Assembly (NCBI GenBank): GCA_910579155.1
Contig: CAJTTS010000169.1
Coordinates: 1 to 5,714, forward strand
Length of the DNA stretch: 5,714 bases
Direction of reading: 5' to 3'
DNA from: an uncultured Oscillospiraceae bacterium
Lineage (GTDB): Bacteria > Bacillota_A > Clostridia > Oscillospirales > Oscillospiraceae
Part shown: in pieces, positions 1 through 4,510 of the stretch
Layout of the letters: every line of letters begins with the position of its first letter
How positions within the stretch are numbered: the stretch's first letter is position 1
Translations under genes and position numbers: made by a program
Notes under the pieces: model-generated
Seen by the model: only the letters and a program-made list of their open reading frames with translations
What the model was told of the DNA's origin: nothing
Database searches by the model: none

Positions 1-13
1 TCACCAAATCTTT

Positions 14-286
14 TTACTGGATCGCGTCCTTCAGAGCTTTGCCAGCTTTGAACACCGGAGCTTTAGCCGCGGCAATCTCGACAGGTTCCTTTGTCCATGG
101 GTTCCGGCCAGTTCGGGCCGCACGGGCCTTGACTTCAAAAGAGCCAAACCCGACCATCTGAACTTTATCCTCCGTCTTGAGCGCATTCTCCACAACTCCA
201 GTAAATGCGTTCAGCGCAATTTCACAGTCCTTTTTGGGCAGGCCGCTGGCCTCAGCCATCGCAGTAATCAGTTCATTTTTGTTCAT
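14..286 (-). CDS. hup: HU family histone-like DNA-binding protein
   Basis: This 90-residue protein is full length for HU, the dimeric nucleoid protein that bends and compacts DNA without strong sequence preference. The sequence shows the family layout: an N-terminal helical dimerisation part beginning MNKNELI, the central GFGSFEVKARAARTGRNP signature, and a DNA-gripping arm with the conserved Arg61-Asn62-Pro63 whose proline intercalates into DNA. The residues after the proline (WTKEPVEI) depart from the more usual QTGE-type arm tip but stay basic and aligned. The start was set at 286: the Shine-Dalgarno AGAAGGAG is 7 nt from this ATG but only about 1 nt from the in-frame ATG at 292. The gene is monocistronic as far as the window shows, with its own promoter at 322-350. 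The family assignment is firm. HU versus the related IHF is decided by the Gram-positive context and overall sequence. Confidence 0.95.
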   Translation of the reverse strand: MNKNELITAMAEASGLPKKDCEIALNAFTGVVENALKTEDKVQMVGFGSFEVKARAARTGRNPWTKEPVEIAAAKAPVFKAGKALKDAIQ

Positions 287-321
287 AAACATTCTCCTTC
301 TGTATAAAAAGTCGCTCGTGT

Positions 322-350
322 ATTATAGCCGCCCCATTGGGAAAAGGCAA
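322..350 (-). promoter_or_regulatory. sigma-A promoter of the HU gene
   Basis: Read on the minus strand, TTGCCT (350-345) is followed after 17 nt by a perfect TATAAT (327-322). Transcription would begin near 315 and leave a leader of about 29 nt before the start at 286, with AGAAGGAG inside it. The strong -10 and short leader suit a highly expressed nucleoid protein. No operator-like repeat is seen around it. Confidence 0.75.
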
Positions 351-369
351 CCTACATCTCAGAAATTCT

Positions 370-1133
370 TTATTCCTTACTATACTTGTCATAGCGGCAC
401 TGCTCAAATACAGCGTTTCCCAACAGTGTAATCGCCTGTGCAGGGCATGAACTGATGCAGCGATAACACATTGTGCAGCGATCTCCCGCTGTTGCTTTGT
501 GATTCTTTAGGGTGATGTTTCCCATCGGGCATATCCGGGCACATAGTCCGCAGCCCACACAGGCTTCACTGATTTTCAGCTTATCAGAGTAGTCTTTCGT
601 CTTGCCATAATACCATAGGCGCTGACCCAAGAGGCCTGCTGCTCTGTTATAAAAGTTTAAGCCATCCCTTGGGTATTTGCCTTGCTTGATCTCCTGCGCA
701 CATTTTTCAATCTTTCTGTCCGCCGCTTTTATGATCTCCCGATTTTTTCAACAGATCTTTTCAGCAGCTTCACATCGCAAATCGAATCAGGCATACAGAT
801 ATGCAGGCCGCCAACGATACTCGCGCCACACTTTTTCAATAGCCGTGCAGAACATCCTGCTCCATCCCCGCTGAACAATCCCATTGTGGCAACACAAAGC
901 ACTCGCTTGTTTTTCCAAAGTTCCGAATTGTCTTTGATAAAGTTCCGTACCATAACTGGCGCATTGGAGAATTGAACGGGGTATGCCAATACAATAAACT
1001 CGTGCTGTGATAATAAACGCACAGTTTCTTTTCCCTCAATGGGAACTGCCTGCGCAGTTTCATCCAATAAATAAATCAGCTTTTCGATACAGTGTTTTGT
1101 GTTCCCTGTGCCACTTAAATATACGCCAATCAT
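370..1133 (-). pseudogene. EFR1-family flavodoxin/[4Fe-4S] ferredoxin fusion, frameshifted
   Basis: Two open frames together make one EFR1-type protein, in which an FMN-binding flavodoxin domain is fused to a bacterial two-cluster ferredoxin; such proteins are presumed cytosolic electron carriers of unknown partner. The upstream frame (1133-729) encodes a flavodoxin-like domain with the phosphate-binding motif SGTGNT at residues 7-12, then YPVQFSNAP and VATMGLFSGDGAG. It stops early at 729. The downstream frame, open to 370, carries CxxCxxCxxxCP twice (combined residues 192, 195, 198, 202 and 220, 223, 226, 230). Between them, the -1 frame encodes the family-like bridge KYPRDGLNFYNRAAGLLGQRLWYYGK, so nothing is missing but one base. 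The shift maps to the A6 run at 743-748: a seventh A restores a 254-residue protein. The downstream half has no ATG and no ribosome-binding site of its own (the first possible start is a TTG at 630). The cause may be a real mutation, a sequencing or assembly error, or slippage. Family call is confident; functional state is uncertain. Confidence 0.85.
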
Positions 1134-1203
1134 AGCTTTGCCCCCAACGTGGATTCTTCATGCGGATACGACCAATCATTTCCCCAGCTCACATTGTAGA
1201 AGC

Positions 1204-1233
1204 ATTATAGAGAAAAAGCAATCAAAATTTCAA
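1204..1233 (-). promoter_or_regulatory. promoter of the EFR1-type gene
   Basis: On the minus strand TTGAAA (1233-1228) precedes a perfect TATAAT (1209-1204) by 18 nt. The predicted start near 1197 gives a leader of about 64 nt before the ATG at 1133. The ribosome-binding site in front of that ATG is weak (a G-run about 8 nt upstream, no clear GGAGG), so translation may be modest. An intact promoter argues that the gene was functional until recently or still is. Confidence 0.6.
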
Positions 1234-1358
1234 ATTTATATGCAATCCATATCTTATTTTGATGTTGTTCATATCCTTGTCCACTATACTGGTGAAACCT
1301 CGCTTGGCCTTCCGCTCGCATGATTTCTCCAAATTTCATTTTTAAGACCAGAGTAGTA

Positions 1359-1387
1359 TTGACAAGCGATTAAGACTGTGGTAGCAT
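1359..1387 (+). promoter_or_regulatory. sigma-A promoter of the blaI-M56 operon
   Basis: A perfect -35 TTGACA (1359-1364) is followed after 17 nt by TAGCAT (1382-1387; 4 of 6 to consensus). Transcription would start near 1394 and give a leader of about 39 nt. The -10 lies across the left arm of the 14-bp inverted repeat, so a bound repressor would block RNA polymerase, as in autoregulated BlaI systems. Confidence 0.7.
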
Positions 1388-1414
1388 ATAACCGTAGCTA
1401 CTACCACAGTCTTA
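1371..1414. promoter_or_regulatory. probable BlaI operator: perfect 14-bp inverted repeat
   Basis: TAAGACTGTGGTAG (1371-1384) and its exact reverse complement CTACCACAGTCTTA (1401-1414) flank a 16-nt spacer. The arms begin 30 bp apart, about three helical turns, and cover the spacer end, the -10 and the start region of the blaI promoter. A related half-site, TAAGACCAGAGTAG at 1343-1356 (10 of 14 identical, same orientation as the left arm), sits 28 bp upstream just ahead of the -35. BlaI-family dimers bind inverted repeats with TAC/GTA-type half-sites, so binding by the product of the next gene is the natural inference. A small GTAGCTAC palindrome lies in the spacer edge (1394-1401). Confidence 0.7.
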
Positions 1415-1432
1415 AAAAGGAGGTGTTACCGA

Positions 1433-1792
1433 ATGGACATAAAGCTGTTTGCCTCTGAACTGAAAGTGATGTCCGTCCTTTGGCGCGATGGCGATGTTCC
1501 CGCGAAACATATCGCCAAACTGCTGACCGAGGAATTTGGCTGGAATGTAAATACCACCTATACCCTGATTAAGCGTTGCATCAAGAAAGGGGCGATTGAG
1601 CGCTCCGAGCCTGGTTTCATGTGTCACGCGCTTGTGCCGCAGGCGGAAGTACAGGAGGCGGAAACAAACGAGCTGATCGACAGGGTATATGACGGCTCTG
1701 CCGACAAGCTGTTCGCGGCTTTGCTGGGGCGAAAAAAGCTGAGTGCCGAGCAAATTGAAAAGCTGAAACAGATTGTTGGGGATTTGGAATGA
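1433..1792 (+). CDS. blaI: BlaI/MecI/CopY family transcriptional repressor
   Basis: The 119-residue product has the normal length of the family. Residues about 5-70 form the winged helix-turn-helix: SELKVMSVLWRDGDVPAKHIA leads into the recognition-helix region NVNTTYTLIKRCIKKGAIER and then the wing. The C-terminal third (about 80-119) is the helical dimerisation tail ending LSAEQIEKLKQIVGDLE. In BlaI/MecI the partner protease inactivates the repressor by cutting in this tail; by rough alignment from memory the equivalent place here is near A96-L97, which lacks the staphylococcal Asn-Phe pair. The start is fixed by AAGGAGG ending 9 nt before the ATG. It is the first gene of an operon with the M56 peptidase 10 nt downstream and almost certainly represses its own promoter through the overlapping inverted repeat. 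Which other genes it controls cannot be told; no beta-lactamase is nearby, so the bla name is by family only. Confidence 0.92.
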   Translation: MDIKLFASELKVMSVLWRDGDVPAKHIAKLLTEEFGWNVNTTYTLIKRCIKKGAIERSEPGFMCHALVPQAEVQEAETNELIDRVYDGSADKLFAALLGRKKLSAEQIEKLKQIVGDLE

Positions 1793-1802
1793 GGTGGTGC
1801 AA

Positions 1803-3086
1803 ATGAGCCTGTTGCAAATGAGCTTTGCGGGGGCCGTGATGATTTTGGCAATCACCATCATACGCGCTCTGGCAATCAGCTTGCTGCCCAAAAAGACTTT
1901 CCTGGCACTTTGGGGAATAGCGGTTGCGCGGCTGTTGCTCCCGTTCTCCCTCCCCTCCATGTTCAGCGTGTATTCGCTGATAGGCAATCAAACTTCCGGG
2001 ATTACCGCAGCAAAAGTCCCACAGATTGACAAGGTATTGCCGATTGATACAATAGGGCAAATGGCTGCTATGCCCAGTAATATTGGGAGTACCACAAGTA
2101 CCGTTTCTATTTGGGGAACTGTTTGGGCCGCTGGTGTGCTGGTCTGCGCTATGGTTTTTGCAGTAGCGTATTGGAAGTGCCGACAGGAATTTCAAACCTC
2201 CCTGCCCGTGAAAAACGATTTCATCAAAAGCTGGCTGAACGCCCACCAGCAGAAACGTCCGATTTCCATTCGACAGTCCAGTCGGTTTTCCGCTCCACTA
2301 ACTTACGGCGTATTCCGTCCCGTGATTTTATTGCCAACATCCACCGATTGGAAAAACACAAAGGCGCTGCAATATGTTTTGGCGCACGAATATGTTCATA
2401 TCCGGCGCTTTGACAGTATCACAAAATTGGTGCTGATTGCGGCGCTGTGTGTGCATTGGTTTAACCCCTTGGTTTGGGTGATGTATGTTCTTGCCAATCG
2501 GGACATTGAGCTGTCCTGCGATGAGGCGGTTGTCCGCCTTTTCGGGGAAAGGACAAAAGCGGCCTATGCGCGGGCGCTGATCAGTATGGAAGAAACAAGG
2601 AGCGGCTTGACCCCACTGTGCAACAATTTCAGCAAAAATGCGATTGAAGAAAGGATAACAGCAATTATGAAAATCAAAAAAATGTCTATTTTCTCGCTCG
2701 TTATGGCCTTGGCCCTGGTTGTCGGTGTGGCTACTGCTTTTGCAACCTCTGCCTCCAATGCTGCGGAACAGGACAGTCTGGCGTTAGGGGCCGTGGACTT
2801 TAAGCTTAACGACTACAAAAGCGGAGTTAAGGCTGTCAACTTGGCTGATGACAATGATACGGATGGTTTAGTACAAGTCATTGGCGGTCAGATTAATGAC
2901 GAGCATAAGGTCATAAATATTAACGATCTGGACAGTATTGACGCTACAAACATCCTGAAAGATGCACAACCTGGATTGTTTACATTACGGTCGGTCAGCC
3001 ACGATGACGAGCGTAAATTTACCCCGGAAGAATGGGAAAAAATCCTTGACTTGATTGACGAGGGCAAGGTGTTTTGGGAAGATTGA
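1803..3086 (+). CDS. blaR1: BlaR1/MecR1-type M56 membrane metallopeptidase sensor
   Basis: The product is an integral-membrane zinc protease expected to relay an extracellular signal into proteolysis of the BlaI repressor encoded just upstream. From the chosen ATG it has 427 residues. Hydrophobic segments lie at about 6-28, 36-51, 103-124, 209-231 and 294-317. The M56 core lies between the third and the last: SAPLTYGVFRPVILLP, the zinc motif H195-E196-Y197-V198-H199, and a downstream E236 within DIELSCDEA as likely third ligand. After the last membrane segment (MSIFSLVMALALVVGVATAF) comes a domain of about 110 residues, acidic and ending FTPEEWEKILDLIDEGKVFWED. It lacks the roughly 250-residue penicillin-binding domain of true BlaR1 and has no SxxK motif, so the ligand is unknown. 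The start at 1803 has a GAGGTGG ribosome-binding site overlapping the blaI stop; an upstream in-frame TTG at 1773 lies inside blaI and is less likely. A strong terminator follows. Confidence 0.9.
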   Translation: MSLLQMSFAGAVMILAITIIRALAISLLPKKTFLALWGIAVARLLLPFSLPSMFSVYSLIGNQTSGITAAKVPQIDKVLPIDTIGQMAAMPSNIGSTTSTVSIWGTVWAAGVLVCAMVFAVAYWKCRQEFQTSLPVKNDFIKSWLNAHQQKRPISIRQSSRFSAPLTYGVFRPVILLPTSTDWKNTKALQYVLAHEYVHIRRFDSITKLVLIAALCVHWFNPLVWVMYVLANRDIELSCDEAVVRLFGERTKAAYARALISMEETRSGLTPLCNNFSKNAIEERITAIMKIKKMSIFSLVMALALVVGVATAFATSASNAAEQDSLALGAVDFKLNDYKSGVKAVNLADDNDTDGLVQVIGGQINDEHKVININDLDSIDATNILKDAQPGLFTLRSVSHDDERKFTPEEWEKILDLIDEGKVFWED

Positions 3087-3179
3087 CGTATTCTTTCAAC
3101 CGAACGAACACGGCATATAAAAAAACGTTGTTTTGGCGGCTGAAAACTGGTGCGCCCTAAACAGAAAATAAGAGCCTTG

Positions 3180-3219
3180 CGGCGGTTTTGAAATAACAAA
3201 TTTCAAGACCGCCGTTTTT
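3180..3219 (+). terminator. intrinsic terminator of the blaI-M56 operon
   Basis: CGGCGGTTTTGAAAT (3180-3194) pairs with ATTTCAAGACCGCCG (3200-3214) over 15 positions with a single G-U wobble, closing a 5-nt AACAA loop, and is followed by TTTTTA. This is a textbook rho-independent terminator 94 nt after the peptidase stop. In the opposite direction the hairpin is not followed directly by a U-run, so it should act poorly on the lacI-type gene converging from the right. Confidence 0.88.
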
Positions 3220-3267
3220 ATTGACACGACGGTGAAAGAAGGTTAGGCTGTGTCTTTTTATATTGCG

Positions 3268-4287
3268 TTATCGTACCCGCGTCGTGCCCCGGAGCAGTAA
3301 CCGCGGCAGCGCGGTATAGGTCTGTACCAGCATGGCCGGGTCCCGGATCTTCTTCAGCAGCAGGTTCCCGGCATGGACCCCCAGACTGAACAGGTCGATG
3401 TCGATGATTGTGGGTTGCGGGGACACCATGGGCGAGTATGGGTGGTCGTCGAACGCAATCAGCGACACCTGCCCGGGAACATCCAGCCCCTTGGCCTGGA
3501 TGGCCCGCATGGTCCCCACCGCCATCAGGCTGTTGGTGCAGATGATGCCGTCCGGCGGGACCGGCATCGACAAGAGGGCGGAAGCGGAACGGAAGATGAC
3601 CTCCACGTCAGGCGGGTTGTAGGTGATATAGTCCTCATTCGCCTCCAGACCCCGCCGCTCCATAGCAGTCCGGAACCCCCGCAGGCGGTCCATGAAGATC
3701 CTGTCCTCCTCCCGGCCGCCCATGAAGGCCAGGGTATGGCAGCCTGTGGCCACCAGATGCTCCACAGCGAGGTTGGAGGACAGGGTGTTGTTGGTGTCGA
3801 TCCAAGACAATATCGTATCAAACTGCGGCTCCCCAATGCAGATCTGCGGGAAGTCGTGTTTCAGCAGCAGTCGCTCCATCCTGGTCGTGACGAATGCCGC
3901 GCTCACGATGATCCCGTCCGCTACCCGGCTGAGGATCGCCTCCTCCAGGGCCGCCTCCGGCTTTTTCCCGCATGAGTCCAGGTTCAGCAGGGACAGCCGG
4001 TAGCCCTTCCGGCTCAACTCATGGCTGACGCCGCATATGATATCGAACATATGGGGGTTTTCATAGGGCAGGCCCTTGTAGAACCGATCCGCATACAGCA
4101 CGTTCTTGCTGGAGCGCCGGGCCAGATTGGCCGCGGAGGCGTTGGGGGTGTAGCGGAGCTGCTCCATCACTTGCAGCACCCTCTTTCGGGTATCCGGAGA
4201 TACATGGGCCTTGTTGTTGATGACCTTACTGACTGTAGCGATGGACACCCCGGCCTCCCGGGCGATGTCGTGTATGGTAGCTGCCAT
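3268..4287 (-). CDS. LacI family transcriptional regulator
   Basis: The 339-residue protein has typical LacI/GalR length and order. Residues 1-24 form the helix-turn-helix (ATIHDIAREAGVSIATVSKVIN), followed by the DNA-binding domain end and hinge helix (VSPDTRKRVLQVMEQLRYTPNASAANLARRSS, to about residue 60). A periplasmic-binding-protein-like effector and dimerisation domain follows, with the usual landmarks DGIIVSAAF, HTLAFMGG, PDGIICTNSLMAVGTMRAIQAKG and VPGQVSLIAFDD. The ATG at 4287 was chosen because CCTCC on the plus strand (GGAGG on the gene strand) lies 6 nt upstream and the family motif starts at once; an in-frame ATG at 4365 would add 26 residues without family similarity. It diverges from a maltose-type binding-protein gene, so it probably represses that sugar-uptake locus and is released by a sugar or sugar phosphate. 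The inducer is inference. One of two matching operator cores lies 28 nt upstream of its own start, which suggests autoregulation. No promoter for it was confidently found. Confidence 0.93.
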   Translation of the reverse strand: MAATIHDIAREAGVSIATVSKVINNKAHVSPDTRKRVLQVMEQLRYTPNASAANLARRSSKNVLYADRFYKGLPYENPHMFDIICGVSHELSRKGYRLSLLNLDSCGKKPEAALEEAILSRVADGIIVSAAFVTTRMERLLLKHDFPQICIGEPQFDTILSWIDTNNTLSSNLAVEHLVATGCHTLAFMGGREEDRIFMDRLRGFRTAMERRGLEANEDYITYNPPDVEVIFRSASALLSMPVPPDGIICTNSLMAVGTMRAIQAKGLDVPGQVSLIAFDDHPYSPMVSPQPTIIDIDLFSLGVHAGNLLLKKIRDPAMLVQTYTALPRLLLRGTTRVR

Positions 4288-4314
4288 AGACTGCCTCCGT
4301 TCTTCTATTTTTAG

Positions 4315-4326
4315 TAAAACGCTTTC
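4315..4326 (-). promoter_or_regulatory. LacI/CcpA-type operator core, copy 1
   Basis: On the minus strand this reads GAAAGCGTTTTA, a LacI-family operator type built around a central CG with flanking A and T runs. It lies 28-39 nt upstream of the lacI-type start and 32 nt upstream of the -35 of the divergent promoter. The identical 12 bases occur on the plus strand at 4481-4492. The neighbouring LacI-family protein is the simplest ligand; the sequence also resembles catabolite-repression (cre) sites bound by CcpA. Confidence 0.55.
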
Positions 4327-4358
4327 GGCATTTGTTGAGATAGACGAAGGAAATCCCA

Positions 4359-4388
4359 TTGACATTGAGATTTATATAATGCTATACT
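4359..4388 (+). promoter_or_regulatory. sigma-A promoter of the sugar-binding lipoprotein gene
   Basis: A perfect -35 TTGACA (4359-4364) and a 5-of-6 -10 TATACT (4383-4388) are separated by 18 nt. Transcription would start near 4395, giving an untranslated leader of about 115 nt before the ATG at 4511. A TATAAT at 4375-4380 is only 10 nt from the -35 and is not the working -10 with it. Operator-like cores lie on both sides of this promoter. Confidence 0.7.
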
Positions 4389-4396
4389 CGCCTTAG

Positions 4397-4421
4397 ATTT
4401 TACAAGAACTCGCGGTAAAAT
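4397..4421. repeat. 7-bp inverted repeat at the predicted transcription start
   Basis: ATTTTAC (4397-4403) and GTAAAAT (4415-4421) are exact reverse complements separated by 11 nt and cover about +3 to +27 of the predicted lipoprotein transcript. It could be an additional protein-binding site or a weak AT-rich stem at the 5' end of the leader. The arms are short, so chance is possible. Confidence 0.3.
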
Positions 4422-4455
4422 GCAAGTATATTGTTTAATCTGCAAGAACTGTCTC

Positions 4456-4473
4456 CTCCTGCACAGGCAGGAG
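4456..4473 (+). promoter_or_regulatory. leader hairpin before the lipoprotein gene
   Basis: CTCCTGC (4456-4462) and GCAGGAG (4467-4473) form a 7-bp stem with an ACAG loop inside the untranslated leader, 24 nt upstream of the Shine-Dalgarno. No U-run follows, so it is not an intrinsic terminator. The overlapping TCTCCT at 4452-4457 is complementary both to AGGAGA at 4469-4474 and to the AGGAGA of the ribosome-binding site at 4499-4504, so alternative pairing is possible. It matches no riboswitch class known to me. Confidence 0.4.
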
Positions 4474-4480
4474 AAAATGG

Positions 4481-4492
4481 GAAAGCGTTTTA
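4481..4492 (+). promoter_or_regulatory. LacI/CcpA-type operator core, copy 2
   Basis: GAAAGCGTTTTA here is identical to the minus-strand copy at 4315-4326. In its local context, TGGGAAAGCGTTTTATCA (4478-4495), it has imperfect dyad symmetry around the central CG, as expected for a LacI-family or cre site. It lies about 86 nt downstream of the predicted transcription start and just before the ribosome-binding site, a position suited to roadblock repression or to looping with the upstream copy. Confidence 0.6.
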
Positions 4493-4510
4493 TCAGAAAG
4501 GAGATCTGCA

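Larger units (their letters stand above)
1134..1432. other. divergent intergenic region, no supported gene
   Basis: This stretch of about 300 bases separates the EFR1-type gene (minus) from blaI (plus). It holds the promoter of the former at 1204-1233 and the promoter and operator region of the latter at about 1343-1414. The part between, roughly 1240-1340, is AT-rich with no repeat, RNA motif or convincing coding sequence. A 38-codon minus-strand frame (1321-1205) has a GGAG in front but no recognisable content and is not called. Confidence 0.6.

Noticed and set aside
743..748. Programmed -1 frameshifting as the normal mode of expression of the EFR1-type gene
   Set aside because: The site is not a proper X-XXY-YYZ slippery heptamer, I know of no programmed shift in this family, and no strong downstream stem was noticed. 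A mutation or base-calling error is simpler.
1205..1321. A 38-codon minus-strand frame preceded by GGAG
   Set aside because: The peptide is unrecognisable, the frame overlaps the EFR1 promoter, and nothing else supports translation.
1371..1414. The 14-bp inverted repeat read as a terminator
   Set aside because: No U-run follows on either strand, the loop is 16 nt, and the predicted transcription start lies inside the repeat, so a DNA operator is the better reading.
1773..1802. Upstream TTG start for the M56 peptidase
   Set aside because: It lies inside blaI without a good ribosome-binding site, whereas the ATG at 1803 has GAGGTGG properly spaced and begins directly with the first membrane segment.
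1412..2246. Long minus-strand frames opposite blaI and the M56 gene
   Set aside because: They are antisense to two well-supported genes, have no ribosome-binding site or recognisable domain, and low-quality composition.
4287..4365. N-terminal extension of the LacI-family protein to an ATG at 4365
   Set aside because: The added 26 residues precede the conserved helix-turn-helix start, run through an operator-like site, and the GGAGG lies in front of the ATG at 4287 instead.
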